A stretch of 43,024 bases of DNA. Source: Gemmatimonadota bacterium. GTDB taxonomy: Bacteria; Gemmatimonadota; Gemmatimonadetes; Gemmatimonadales; Gemmatimonadaceae. The notes under the pieces are model-generated. The model searched no databases. It was not told the DNA's origin and saw only the letters and a list, made by a program, of their open reading frames with translations. Where the stretch lies: the NCBI GenBank assembly GCA_031127075.1, contig JARIFA010000012.1:1-43024 (forward strand), read 5' to 3'. Within the stretch, counting starts at the first letter, position 1. Each line of letters starts with the position of its first letter. This document shows positions 22,651 to 31,510 of this stretch, one piece after another. Made by a program: the position numbers and the translations under genes.

Positions 22651-23138
22651 TCCGTCCCCTCCGCCGCGAGCACGGCCTCGAGGGGGATGGGGGCCGAGGT
22701 CGGCACATCCTGCGCCATCACGGTCACACCGCGCGCGGCGAGCCCCCGCAGCGCCGATTCCTCGCTCGGCGAGAGGAACACGAATCGGAGCCGGGGGACG
22801 CGGTCGGCCCGGTGATGCAATCCGCCGAGCGTCACCTGCCGCACCGCCGCGGCGGCCTCGGCCAGGCGCACCATCGTCGCGACGTCCGCGGTCAGGAGCA
22901 TCCCGCTACGCGCATCGGCCTGATAGTTCGGCATGGCGGCGGCGGCCTCGGCGACGGTCGCGAACACGACCTCCATCCCCTCAGGCGTCCCCATCCGGTA
23001 GAGCTCCTGTTCCCACGGCGCCGCCGCGATCTCGTCATCGACGACGACAAGGAACCCCAACGCGTGCGGTAGCCCCCACCCGATGACGACCTGGCCGTGC
23101 ACGAGGCGGTCGTCGATGCGGAAGAGCTCGAGCGTCAC
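22647..23138 (-). CDS. PTS mannose-family EIIB component
   Basis: A cytosolic 163-residue phosphotransfer protein. The active histidine is His14 in FRIDDRLVHGQVV, the hallmark of mannose-family EIIB. The remaining fold segments (VVVDDEIA, VRQVTLGGLHH, VFLSPSEESALRGL) also match. It receives phosphate from EIIA and gives it to the incoming sugar. The start is GTG 23138, overlapping the EIIA stop as GTGA. Confidence 0.95.
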   Translation of the reverse strand: MTLELFRIDDRLVHGQVVIGWGLPHALGFLVVVDDEIAAAPWEQELYRMGTPEGMEVVFATVAEAAAAMPNYQADARSGMLLTADVATMVRLAEAAAAVRQVTLGGLHHRADRVPRLRFVFLSPSEESALRGLAARGVTVMAQDVPTSAPIPLEAVLAAEGTE

Positions 23139-23506
23139 GCGCCGCCCTCGACGACGGCGACGGCGCCCTGGCCGGTGCGCACCGCCGCCGCGACATCACT
23201 CCCGGTGACATAGGCCAGCAGGACCGGCAGTGAGACTCCGGTCACCACGACGAGTCCCGGCCGCGCACGCGCGATGCGGCGCGCCGCCATCGTGCAGCTC
23301 CCCGCGGGCAGGTCGGTGAAGAGGACGGTCGCTCCGGAGACGTCGAGCGCGGCCTCGAGTGCGGTGCGAATCTCGTCCGGTGTCGCGGCCTCGTTGCTCA
23401 CCGCCACGAGGCCGTGTGCCGGCCCGACGATCCGCGCCACGGCCGAGCAGAGCCCCGCCGCGAAACTGTCGTGTCCCGCAACGACCGCGGCGCGGACGTC
23501 ACTCAT
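23135..23506 (-). CDS. PTS mannose-family EIIA component
   Basis: A 123-residue EIIA-Man type protein. The putative phospho-acceptor is His12 in VVAGHDSFAAGL, and ATVLFTDLPAGS and PGLVVVTGVSLPVLL are typical of the family. The ATG at 23506 overlaps the end of hprK by eight bases (ATGAGTGA), so its translation is tied to that of the kinase. Confidence 0.93.
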   Translation of the reverse strand: MSDVRAAVVAGHDSFAAGLCSAVARIVGPAHGLVAVSNEAATPDEIRTALEAALDVSGATVLFTDLPAGSCTMAARRIARARPGLVVVTGVSLPVLLAYVTGSDVAAAVRTGQGAVAVVEGGA

Positions 23507-24518
23507 CGTCGTCGAGGAGGTACCGCTGGAGGTCGACCTTGTCGCGCACATCGATCGACGCGCCTTCCATCGGCGCGCGCCCATCGCGCTTCTCGAGCAG
23601 GTGCGACTTCAACCGCTCATCGAACCGGCGCGCGGGGTCCTCGCCACCGTAGCGCATCAAATGGTTCATCGCGATGACTTCTGCGATGACCGTCAGGTTC
23701 TTGCCGGGGTTGAGCGGGATCGTGATCTGCGGGACCTCGACCCCGAGGATCTCCGTCGTGGTCGTGTCGAGCCCGGTGCGCTCCACGGTCATCCCCTCCT
23801 GCCACGCCTGCAGCACGACGACGACCTCGATCCGCTTCTGCTGGCGGACGGCCCGGATCCCGAAGATCGATCGGACGTCGATGAGCCCGATCCCTCGGAT
23901 CTCCATGAAGTGCCGCTGCATCGGATGGCCGGCCCCGATGAGGATCCCCGCCCCCTTCCGGCGCACCATCACCAAGTCGTCCGCGACGAGCCGATGCCCG
24001 CGCTCGACGAGATCGAGGACGCACTCCGACTTCCCGATCCCGCTCGCCCCGGTGACGAGCAGCCCCACGCCATAGACGTCGGCGAGGGAGCCGTGCAGGT
24101 TCGCGGTCGGCGCGAACGCTGTCTCGAGGTAGGGCGTGATCCGCCGGTAGAATTCGTGCGTCTTGAGGCGTGACCGCAGGATCGCGACACCGGCCGCGAC
24201 GGCCTCCGCCTCGAGCCCGTCGGGGAGGTCGAGCCCCTTCGTGACCATCACGCAGGGGATCGGGTACGAGAGGAACGTGCGGAGGATCCGCTCACGCTCC
24301 GCCGCACCGAGCGAGCGCAGATAGGTGACCTCGGTCTCGCCGAGCACCTGCAGCCGCTGATGGACGAAGCGCTCCACGAAGCCGGCGAGCACCATCCCGG
24401 GCCCTGACGCGTCAGGCATCGCGATCACGCGCGCGAGGCCGTCCCGGTTGCCGAGGATCTCGAGCTCGAGGAGGTCTTCGGTCTGCTCGAAGAGGCGCGC
24501 GACGGAGAGGACGCTCAT
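23499..24518 (-). CDS. hprK: HPr kinase/phosphorylase
   Basis: Phosphorylates and dephosphorylates HPr on Ser46 according to metabolite levels. The 339-residue protein has a variable N-terminal half, then a bacterial-type kinase core. His142 lies in NLHGSLAD, the P-loop GASGIGKS is at 157-164, and the HPrK signature is EIRGIGLIDVRSIFGI. The C-terminal IPLNPGKNLTVIAEVIAMN segment is also characteristic. The start is ATG 24518, overlapping the glycosyltransferase stop as ATGA. In Gram-negatives this gene often sits with nitrogen-PTS or rpoN genes; here it leads a mannose-family PTS. Confidence 0.96.
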   Translation of the reverse strand: MSVLSVARLFEQTEDLLELEILGNRDGLARVIAMPDASGPGMVLAGFVERFVHQRLQVLGETEVTYLRSLGAAERERILRTFLSYPIPCVMVTKGLDLPDGLEAEAVAAGVAILRSRLKTHEFYRRITPYLETAFAPTANLHGSLADVYGVGLLVTGASGIGKSECVLDLVERGHRLVADDLVMVRRKGAGILIGAGHPMQRHFMEIRGIGLIDVRSIFGIRAVRQQKRIEVVVVLQAWQEGMTVERTGLDTTTTEILGVEVPQITIPLNPGKNLTVIAEVIAMNHLMRYGGEDPARRFDERLKSHLLEKRDGRAPMEGASIDVRDKVDLQRYLLDDDE

Positions 24519-25630
24519 CGCACCCCCGCCGGTCGGGCCACGACGGCGCGGAGGTGCGCCTCCGTCTCCCGCGCGCAGCGCTCCCAAGTGAAGCTCTCGG
24601 CGAAGGTCCGCGCCGCGACGCCCATCCGTGCGACGAGCGCCGGGTCCTGCGCGACCCGATCGAGGGCGGCCCCGAGCGCGGCGACGTCACCGTGCGGGAC
24701 GAGGAACCCCGTCTCGCCGTGGCGCACCGACTCCCGGATGCCAGGCGAGTTCGACGCGACGACGGGCGTGCCACAGGCCTCGGCCTCCACGTTCGTGAGC
24801 CCCCACCCCTCCTTCGGGGAGGCGAGCGCGACCGCCCAGGCGCGGCGCAACAGGGCCAGCTTCTCCTCCTCGGACACGAATCCAAGGAACCGTACGCGTG
24901 CACCGAGGTCAAGCGAGGCGACGAGCTGCTCGAGCGCGGGCCGGTAGTCCCCCGCCCCGGCGATCTCGAGCACCGCGTCGGGGTGCCGGACCTGGGCGAA
25001 GGCGCGGATGATCAGGTCGACGCCCTTGTAGCGCTTCAAGCGGCCGAGGTACGCGAAGGTCGGGTGCGGGGCGCGCTGCGCGGGATCGGGGGTGTGGTAG
25101 TCGAATGACACGCCCGGTTGGATCACCACGACGTCGCCCCGCGGGATCCCCCGCGCGACAAGGTCGTCCGCGGTACTCTCGCTGATCGCCTGAAACGGGA
25201 CGCCACGGTACATCCACGGGATCGGCCGTTCGGCGAGCCAGACGGCCGAGGCGAGGGCGGGATGGAGCTCCTGGAACGCGGCCTCGCCGAAGAGATGCGG
25301 CACGACGGCGACGACGCGCGGCACGCCCCAGCGTGTCGTGAAGAGCGGGACCTTGTTGATGTCCTCGTAGAGCACATCGAAGGCGCGCGACTTGAGCTGC
25401 GCGTCGAAGTACGTCCGGACGAGAAAGGGGAAGCTCTGCCGCGTCCCCACCCGGTGGATCTCGACGCCGTGCCGTGTGGCGCGGGGCGGACACCCGGGCC
25501 AGCCGCCACAGAGCAGCGTCACCTCGTGCCCCCACGCCGCGAGCCGCTCGAGGATCTCATGCAGATGGGTCTCCGCCCCACCTGCGAGCGGATTCTCGAG
25601 GTCCTGCCAGTTGACCGCCAGCAGCTTCAC
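24515..25630 (-). CDS. GT4-family glycosyltransferase
   Basis: A 371-residue GT-B fold enzyme. The N-terminal domain has GGAETHLHEILERLAAWGH, typical of acceptor-domain starts. The C-terminal glycosyltransferase group 1 domain has YLGRLKRYKGVDLIIRAF and the nucleotide-sugar site ASPKEGWGLTNVEAEACG with the EX7E glutamates. Donor and acceptor are unknown; cell-surface polysaccharide is a reasonable guess. The start is GTG 25630, overlapping nusB as GTGA. Its location between nusB and hprK, with no other envelope gene nearby, is unusual. Confidence 0.92.
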   Translation of the reverse strand: MKLLAVNWQDLENPLAGGAETHLHEILERLAAWGHEVTLLCGGWPGCPPRATRHGVEIHRVGTRQSFPFLVRTYFDAQLKSRAFDVLYEDINKVPLFTTRWGVPRVVAVVPHLFGEAAFQELHPALASAVWLAERPIPWMYRGVPFQAISESTADDLVARGIPRGDVVVIQPGVSFDYHTPDPAQRAPHPTFAYLGRLKRYKGVDLIIRAFAQVRHPDAVLEIAGAGDYRPALEQLVASLDLGARVRFLGFVSEEEKLALLRRAWAVALASPKEGWGLTNVEAEACGTPVVASNSPGIRESVRHGETGFLVPHGDVAALGAALDRVAQDPALVARMGVAARTFAESFTWERCARETEAHLRAVVARPAGVR

Positions 25631-26049
25631 GTCAGCCGGCCCATCCGGCGGGCCAACGCGTCGAGCACGCCGTTCACGAAGCGGGCGGCCGTCTCCGTGC
25701 CGAAGCGCTCCGCGAGGCGCACCGCCTCCTGGATCACCACGCGCGGTGGCGTCGCCCCCTGCATCAGTTCCGCCGCGGCGACGCGCAACACCGAGCGCTC
25801 GATATGCCCGAGCCGATCGAGCCGCCAGTTCGTCGTGACCTCCCCGAGCTCAGCGTCGATCCCCGCACGCTCGGCCGCCAGGAGCCGGACGAGGTCTAGC
25901 GCGAAGGCGCGCTCGTCCGGCGCGACCCCGAGATCATCCCACACCGTCTGCGCGACCCGGAGCAGGTCGGCGTCGGCGCCGCGGACATCCCACGCGTACG
26001 CGGCCTGCAGGGCGCGGGACCGCCCGCGGGTCTCAAGCCGAGCCGGCAT
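25627..26049 (-). CDS. nusB: Transcription antitermination factor NusB
   Basis: A 140-residue all-helical factor that binds boxA with NusE during rRNA antitermination. Family features are ETRGRSRALQAAYAWDV at the start, GHIERSVLRVAAAELM in the middle and VVIQEAVRLAERFGTETAARFVNGVLD at the end. The ATG at 26049 lies inside the last 17 bases of ribH. The ribH-nusB order is common in bacteria. Confidence 0.96.
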   Translation of the reverse strand: MPARLETRGRSRALQAAYAWDVRGADADLLRVAQTVWDDLGVAPDERAFALDLVRLLAAERAGIDAELGEVTTNWRLDRLGHIERSVLRVAAAELMQGATPPRVVIQEAVRLAERFGTETAARFVNGVLDALARRMGRLT

Positions 26050-26533
26050 CGTCGTCCTCCGCGGTCGCGAGGTCGAGCCGCGCGAAGAGGTCCGCCATCT
26101 CGAGGGCCGCCACCGTCGCGTCCCACCCCTTGTTGCCGTGTGCGCCCCCGGCGCGCGCCTCGGCCTGAGCCATCGTGTCACAGGTGAGGAGCCCGAAGCC
26201 CACCGGCACGCCGAACTCCCCTTGCAGCAGCGCCAGCCCACGCGAGGCCTCGCCGGCCACGAAATCGAAGTGCGGCGTATCGCCGCGGATCACCGCGCCG
26301 AGCGCGACACAGGCGTCATAGCGGTCGGTCTGCAGCGCCTTCGCCACCGCGGGGGGCAACTCCCACGCCCCCGGCACCCAGAGGATGTCCACGTCGTCGA
26401 GCGCGACACCGTGCTTCAGGCAGGCCTCGAGCGCGCCCTGCACGAGCGGATCGGTGATCGTGCGATTGAACTGCGCGGCCACGATGACCACGCGCTTCCC
26501 CGCCCCGTCGGGCATCCCGATGAATTCCGGCAT
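26033..26533 (-). CDS. ribH: 6,7-dimethyl-8-ribityllumazine synthase
   Basis: Condenses the pyrimidine intermediate with dihydroxybutanone phosphate to form lumazine, the penultimate step to riboflavin. The 166-residue protein has AQFNRTITD, VPGAWELP and LGAVIRGDTPHFDFVAGEASRG, with the catalytic His. The ATG shares one base with the ribBA stop (TGATG). The C-terminus is a short acidic tail (AEDDDAGSA) that overlaps the nusB start. Confidence 0.97.
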   Translation of the reverse strand: MPEFIGMPDGAGKRVVIVAAQFNRTITDPLVQGALEACLKHGVALDDVDILWVPGAWELPPAVAKALQTDRYDACVALGAVIRGDTPHFDFVAGEASRGLALLQGEFGVPVGFGLLTCDTMAQAEARAGGAHGNKGWDATVAALEMADLFARLDLATAEDDDAGSA

Positions 26534-27732
26534 CAGACCGCCCTCAGGTGACCGAGTTTGGTGCGCTTGGTCTCGAGATACCCCGCGTTCTCCGCCGTGG
26601 GCGGCGAGACGATCGGCACCCGCTCACCCAGCCGGATACCGTACCCTTCGAGCCCGACGAGCTTTCGCGGATTGTTCGTGATCGGACGGATCGCCCGGAC
26701 GCCGAGGTCGAGCAGGATCTGCGCCCCGATGCCGTAATTGCGGAGATCGGGCGCGAAGCCGAGGCGCTCGTTCGCCTCGACCGTATCGGCACCGGCGTCC
26801 TGCAGGGCGTACGCCTTGAGCTTGTTGAGGAGGCCGATGCCGCGGCCCTCCTGGTCGAGATACACGATCACCCCCGCCCCCGCCTCGACCACGAGCCGCA
26901 TCGCCTCGTGCAGCTGCCACCGGCAGTCACAGCGGATCGAGTGGAAGGTGTCGCCGGTGAGGCACTTGGAATGCATCCGCACGAGCACCTCGTCGGCGGC
27001 CGCGATGTCGCCGTGGACGAGCGCCACGTGTTCGCGGGCGTCGACGTCGTTACGGTAGCCGACGAGACGGAATTCGCCGAACTCGGTCGGGAGGCGGACG
27101 TCCGCCTCGCGATGCACGAGGCGCTCGTGCTGGAGGCGGTAGGCGACGAGCTGCGCGACGGTGACGAAGGTGAGGCCGTGCCGCTGCGCGAACGTTTCGA
27201 GCTGCGGTCGCCGCGCGGAGCTGCCGTCCTCGGTGAGGATCTCGCAGATGACGCCAGCGGGCTGGAGGCCGGCGAGACGCATCAGGTCGACGGCGGCTTC
27301 GGTGTGCCCGACGCGCTGCAGCACCCCGCCCTCGCGCGCGCGGAGCGGATGCACATGACCGGGGCGGCGCAGGTCCGACGGGACCGTCCCCGGGAGCGCG
27401 AGAAGACGGATGGTCGTCGCCTGGTCGGAGGCGCTGATCCCGGTGCTGACACCGTGGGCGGGGGCGGCGTCGACGGTCACCGTGTACGCGGTCCGCAGCG
27501 CGTCGGTGTTCTCCGTCCCCATCGGCGGGAGGTCGAGCTGCGCCACGCGCGCCGACGAGAGCGCGACGCAGATCATCCCCTTGGCCTCCATCAGGAAGTT
27601 GACCATCTGGGGGGTGATGAACTCGGCCGCGCCGACGAGGTCACCCTCGTTCTCGCGATCCTCGTCATCCGCGACGACGATGAACTTGCCCTGCCGCAGG
27701 TCGTCGATGGCCTGCTCGATGGTACCGAACAT
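26533..27732 (-). CDS. ribBA: Bifunctional DHBP synthase / GTP cyclohydrolase II
   Basis: Supplies both precursors of the lumazine ring. Residues 1 to about 200 are 3,4-dihydroxy-2-butanone-4-phosphate synthase, with DDEDRENEGDL, GISASDQATTI and RPGHVHPLRAREGGVLQR-type catalytic segments. Residues about 205-399 are GTP cyclohydrolase II with the zinc cysteines in HSKCLTGDTFHSIRCDC, then YLDQEGRGIGL and LGFAPDLRNYGIGAQIL. Both halves look complete at 399 residues. It starts three bases after ribE and is followed at once by ribH. Confidence 0.97.
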   Translation of the reverse strand: MFGTIEQAIDDLRQGKFIVVADDEDRENEGDLVGAAEFITPQMVNFLMEAKGMICVALSSARVAQLDLPPMGTENTDALRTAYTVTVDAAPAHGVSTGISASDQATTIRLLALPGTVPSDLRRPGHVHPLRAREGGVLQRVGHTEAAVDLMRLAGLQPAGVICEILTEDGSSARRPQLETFAQRHGLTFVTVAQLVAYRLQHERLVHREADVRLPTEFGEFRLVGYRNDVDAREHVALVHGDIAAADEVLVRMHSKCLTGDTFHSIRCDCRWQLHEAMRLVVEAGAGVIVYLDQEGRGIGLLNKLKAYALQDAGADTVEANERLGFAPDLRNYGIGAQILLDLGVRAIRPITNNPRKLVGLEGYGIRLGERVPIVSPPTAENAGYLETKRTKLGHLRAV

Positions 27733-27734
27733 GA

Positions 27735-28331
27735 TCAGGAGGTCAGGAGGGGCGCCGCGAGGCGCTGGAGATACTTCGCGAGAATGTCGGCCTCGAGGTG
27801 GACCCGGTCGCCCGGCTGCCGCTCCCCGAGGGTGGTGTGGCGCATCGTGTGTTCGATGATCGAGAGCTGCAGGATCCCCACCGCCGGGAGCGCGTTCACC
27901 GTGAGGCTCACGCCGTCGACGGCCACCGAGCCGAGCGGCACGAGGAGTGACGCCACGGCGGGAGGGACCTCGAGGTCGATGAGCCAGGCGTCACCGGCGG
28001 CGCGCGTCGCGCGCACGGTGCCGACGCCATCCACGTGGCCCTGCACGATGTGGCCGCCGAGGCGGTCGCCGACGGCGAGGGCGCGCTCGAGGTTCACGCG
28101 CCGCCCAGCCTCCCAGGCGCCGGTCGTGGTCCGGTCGAGCGTCGTCGTGACGGCGGCGACGGAGAACCACCCAGGGCCGTGCGAGCGCACTGTCAGACAG
28201 GCGCCGTCGCAGGCGATGCTCTCGCCCTCCTGCAGCCCGTCATACGGCGCCTCGATGACGAACGTCCGCCCGGCGTCCGTGACGGACACCTCGCGGACGC
28301 GACCGATGGCGGTGATGAGGCCGGTGAACAT
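27735..28331 (-). CDS. ribE: Riboflavin synthase
   Basis: Dismutates two lumazines to riboflavin. The 198-residue protein shows the internal duplication of the family: MFTGLITAIGRV with DGACLTV in the first half, and GGHIVQGHVDGVG with VDGVSLTVN in the second. It starts 29 bases after ribD. There is no room or sequence for an FMN riboswitch before it. Confidence 0.97.
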   Translation of the reverse strand: MFTGLITAIGRVREVSVTDAGRTFVIEAPYDGLQEGESIACDGACLTVRSHGPGWFSVAAVTTTLDRTTTGAWEAGRRVNLERALAVGDRLGGHIVQGHVDGVGTVRATRAAGDAWLIDLEVPPAVASLLVPLGSVAVDGVSLTVNALPAVGILQLSIIEHTMRHTTLGERQPGDRVHLEADILAKYLQRLAAPLLTS

Positions 28332-28360
28332 CGCGATGGACGGCGCAGAGGGGGGTGGAA

Positions 28361-29461
28361 TCAGCGGTCGATCGGGGCCCAGACCGACTCAAGGTCGGCC
28401 CCGAGGGTCCGGCGCGAGACGAGCCGCCACCCCTCGGGCGGTCGGCCCCCGGCCGACGGCGTCCCCGGCGGCGCCGGGATCGCCCCGGCCCCGAGCAGGA
28501 CCGGCGCCTCAAAGATAACCAGGCGATCGACCAATCCAGCCTCCAGAAACGCGGCGCCCAGGGCCGCCCCACCCTCCACGAGAAGGTGCCGGACCCCCGC
28601 CGCTCGCAGGCGCCCGAGCTGCGCGCGGAGGGTGGGCGCTCGGAGCACGCGCACGCCGACCGACCCGGCCAGGGGCTCCCCCGGATCGCCGGCTCGGTGT
28701 GCCGCTCCGGTACCCGCGTCCGCCGGGGCACCCGCTCCCGACGCCACCACCCAGGTCGGGCGCCGAGCCGCGGTCCGCACGAGCGCGCTCCCCGTCGGCA
28801 GACGGTCCGGTGCGCCGAAGACCACGCGGACCGGCGTGACGCGCGGACGCCGACCGAACCGCACCGTGAGCTGCGGCTCATCGGCAATCGCCGTCCCCAT
28901 CCCGACTCCGACGGCGTCGACACCGGCCCGGAGGCGATGCACCGCGCGGACCGCAGCGGGCCCCGTGAGCTGCGTCCGCTCCCGACTCGCCGGCGCGAGC
29001 ATCCCGTCCGCGGCGATTGCGAGTTTGAGCGTGACGAACGGCCGGCTCGTGTCGCGATGCGCGAAGAGGAACGGCGCGTTCAGGTCGGCGGCCGCGGCCC
29101 GTTCGACGCCCGTGGTCACGGGGATGCCCGCGGCACGGAGCACCTCGACCCCACCGCGAGCCTGTGGGTTCGGATCCTCGACCGCCACGATGACGCGGGC
29201 GATCCCCGCCGCGATGATGGCATCGGTGCACGGCGGCGTCTGGCCGTGATGCGTGCACGGTTCGAGGGTGACGTAGAGGTCCGCCCCCCGCGCCCGATCA
29301 CCCGCAGCGCCCAACGCCATCACCTCGGCGTGCGGGCCGCCGTAGGCGGCGTGCCACCCCTCAGCGATCACCACACCGTCACGAACGACGACGGCGCCGA
29401 CCAGAGGGTTCGGCGCCGTCCATCCCCAGCCGCGTCGCGCCACCCGAAGGGCGCGACGCAT
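28361..29461 (-). CDS. ribD: Bifunctional pyrimidine deaminase/reductase
   Basis: Second and third steps of riboflavin synthesis. The N-terminal deaminase has zinc motifs HAEVMAL and PCTHHGQTPPC. The C-terminal reductase has the NADPH-binding pattern SRPFVTLKLAIAADG and LLVEGGAALGAAFLEAGLVD. Length 366 residues. The reductase half contains a long Ala/Pro/Gly-rich stretch. The start is ATG 29461, 47 bases after the barrel-protein gene; no clear ribosome site and no FMN riboswitch are seen upstream. First gene of the ribD-ribE-ribBA-ribH set. Confidence 0.95.
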   Translation of the reverse strand: MRRALRVARRGWGWTAPNPLVGAVVVRDGVVIAEGWHAAYGGPHAEVMALGAAGDRARGADLYVTLEPCTHHGQTPPCTDAIIAAGIARVIVAVEDPNPQARGGVEVLRAAGIPVTTGVERAAAADLNAPFLFAHRDTSRPFVTLKLAIAADGMLAPASRERTQLTGPAAVRAVHRLRAGVDAVGVGMGTAIADEPQLTVRFGRRPRVTPVRVVFGAPDRLPTGSALVRTAARRPTWVVASGAGAPADAGTGAAHRAGDPGEPLAGSVGVRVLRAPTLRAQLGRLRAAGVRHLLVEGGAALGAAFLEAGLVDRLVIFEAPVLLGAGAIPAPPGTPSAGGRPPEGWRLVSRRTLGADLESVWAPIDR

Positions 29462-29508
29462 CCGGACCGCGTCGCGCGGGCCCGGCGGCGGGGCGAGTTC
29501 TGCTCGCG

Positions 29509-30462
29509 TCAGAAGCCCGCGCGGATGCCGATCGATCCGTACAGGCGCTTCGCGTTCGGACCGGTCGAGAACGTGTTGTAGGTGGCGACGTCACCGCCGG
29601 AGACCTGGCCGACCTCGGCGACGATCCGCGCGATGACGAGATTGAGGCCGAGGGAGCCGTACATCGTAGTCCGCTTGGTGGCGACCGACGCGTTGACGTT
29701 CGGGATGGTGAGCCCGGTGGCGGAGACGCCGATGTTGGCCGAGGCGTCGTAGGAATCCTGCCCGTAGCCCGCCGCCACCTGCAGCATCAGCAGGTTCTTC
29801 TGCGCGCTGAGGCGCCAGGAGCTCGTGGTCAGCGAGAAGTCCTGCATGTCGAAGGTGGCCCCGCTCGTCCCCGCCTGGAGAGAGACGGTCGGCAAGTCAC
29901 GCTTGAGGTACGAGAAGGTGACGCCGGGGACGATCAGCGACTGCTGCAGGAGCCCGACGCGGACGCCGTAGCCGATCTTGAGCGAGCCGTCCGCCGGGGC
30001 GATCGAGATGCCGTCCGTCTCGACTTCCGGGACGTAGGTGGCGCTCGCGAGGAGGTCGACGCCGCCGATGCGGGTGACGCCCAGGCCGATCCCCTTGAAG
30101 AGGCCGACGCTCGCGTCAACCGTCGGGAACGCCAGCGCGGCACCGTTGGTGCCGAGATTCGTCCCCGGGGTGCTGTTCACGGCGCCAAGGGGCTCCAGGT
30201 CAGGCGTGGTGCCGGCGACGACGTTCATCCGGAGCGCGACGGCGAAGTGCGGCAGCCCGCCGACCGTGGTGCCGAGCCCGAGCGTGTGGCTGCCCCCCGC
30301 GACGGCGGTCCCGAGCTGCGGCGCCATGTAGGCGAAGAGGTCGGCGGCGTTGCACTGCAGGTCGCGCGTCGGTGTGAGGGCCCCGGGGGGGCACCCGTTC
30401 TGCGCGAGCGCCGGCGAGGCGGCGACGGTGAGGGCGGTGAGGGCGACGGCGAAGCGACGCAT
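29509..30462 (-). CDS. Exported, probably outer-membrane beta-barrel protein
   Basis: A 317-residue protein I do not recognise by name. A clear signal peptide (RRFAVALTALTVAASPALAQ) is followed by a sequence with two early cysteines (NGCPP, LQCNA). It is dominated by alternating short strands rich in Gly, Ser, Thr and aromatic residues, ending in RLYGSIGIRAGF with a C-terminal Phe, as in outer-membrane barrels. The start is ATG 30462 with CAGGAG nine bases upstream. It lies 16 bases after purM and 47 before ribD, so it is co-transcribed with metabolic genes. A transport role cannot be deduced. Confidence 0.85.
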   Translation of the reverse strand: MRRFAVALTALTVAASPALAQNGCPPGALTPTRDLQCNAADLFAYMAPQLGTAVAGGSHTLGLGTTVGGLPHFAVALRMNVVAGTTPDLEPLGAVNSTPGTNLGTNGAALAFPTVDASVGLFKGIGLGVTRIGGVDLLASATYVPEVETDGISIAPADGSLKIGYGVRVGLLQQSLIVPGVTFSYLKRDLPTVSLQAGTSGATFDMQDFSLTTSSWRLSAQKNLLMLQVAAGYGQDSYDASANIGVSATGLTIPNVNASVATKRTTMYGSLGLNLVIARIVAEVGQVSGGDVATYNTFSTGPNAKRLYGSIGIRAGF

Positions 30463-30478
30463 GGATGAGCTCCTGAAG

Positions 30479-31510
30479 TCAGACGAGGTGAACCCGCCCC
30501 GAGCCGGGGCGGAGGTGGCCGAGCATACAACTATCGACGCCGGCCTGTGAAGCAAGGTCACGGATCCGGGCGGCGACGGCTGTGTCACAGGTCACAATCA
30601 TGCCGATACCCATATTGAACGCGCGAAACATCTCATCGGTCGCGACCTGCCCCGCCTCCTGCAGTACCCGGAAGACGGAGGGCACGGTCCACGCCGAGGT
30701 CTCGACCACCGCGTCGAGATGCGGCGGGAGCGCACGATCGAGGTTCCCCGGGATGCCGCCACCGGTGATGTGCGCCATGCTGTGCACGTCGCCGAGCACC
30801 GGGCGCAGGATGGGCAGATACGACCGATGGACAGCGAGGAGGACATCCGCGACCGAGGCGCCGCCGGCATCCGGGAACGAGTCGTGCGGGCCGAGGCGGA
30901 GCCGCTCGGCGACGATCCGTCGTGCGAGCGAGTAGCCGTTCGTGTGCAAGCCGGTCGAGGCGAGCCCCACGAGGACGTCGCCGTCACGGGCCCCGGCCGA
31001 CGTGATTACGGCATCTTCCTCGACGACGCCGACGATGAACCCCGCGAGGTCATAGTCGGGCGCCGTGTAGACACCGGGCATCTCCGCCGTCTCGCCGCCG
31101 ACGAGCGAGGCCCCGTTCTCCCGGCACCCCGCCGCGACGCCGGCGACGATCGCCTCCACCACCGACGGCACGAGGGTCCCGAAGGCCACGTAGTCGAGGA
31201 AGAAGAGGGGCGTCGCGCCCTGCACGAGGATGTCGTTCACGCAATGGTTGACCAGGCAGTGCCCGATCGTGTCGTGGCGATCGGCCTCGATCGCGACCTT
31301 GATCTTCGTCCCGACGCCGTCGGCGCTGGAGACGAGGAGCGGCCGACGCACCCCCTCGGGGACACGGAACATCCCGCCGAAGCCGCCGAAGGCGCCGCGC
31401 GCGCCCGCCGTGAACGTCGACTCCACCAACCGCTTGATGCGGTGCTTGGAGTCCTCGGCCGCCGCGATGTCGACGCCGGCGGCGGCGTAGGTGAGGGCGT
31501 CGCCGCTCAC
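30479..31510 (-). CDS. purM: Phosphoribosylformylglycinamidine cyclo-ligase (AIR synthetase)
   Basis: Fifth step of purine synthesis: closes FGAM to aminoimidazole ribotide with ATP. The 343-residue protein shows LTYAAAGVDIAAAEDSKHRI, SADGVGTKIKVA, NDILVQGATPLFFLDYVAFG, VGGETAEMPGVY and HITGGGIPGNLDRALP, all typical. The resemblance to SelD is only at superfamily level; the order and motifs are those of PurM. The start is GTG 31510, overlapping the kinase stop as GTGA. Confidence 0.97.
   Translation of the reverse strand: MSGDALTYAAAGVDIAAAEDSKHRIKRLVESTFTAGARGAFGGFGGMFRVPEGVRRPLLVSSADGVGTKIKVAIEADRHDTIGHCLVNHCVNDILVQGATPLFFLDYVAFGTLVPSVVEAIVAGVAAGCRENGASLVGGETAEMPGVYTAPDYDLAGFIVGVVEEDAVITSAGARDGDVLVGLASTGLHTNGYSLARRIVAERLRLGPHDSFPDAGGASVADVLLAVHRSYLPILRPVLGDVHSMAHITGGGIPGNLDRALPPHLDAVVETSAWTVPSVFRVLQEAGQVATDEMFRAFNMGIGMIVTCDTAVAARIRDLASQAGVDSCMLGHLRPGSGRVHLV

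Noticed and set aside
29462-29508. FMN riboswitch before ribD
   Set aside because: The gap is 47 bases and lacks the conserved RFN blocks.
30479-31510. Reading purM as the selenophosphate synthetase selD, to pair with selB
   Set aside because: The motifs and their order are those of AIR synthetase, and SelD's N-terminal Cys/Sec loop is absent.
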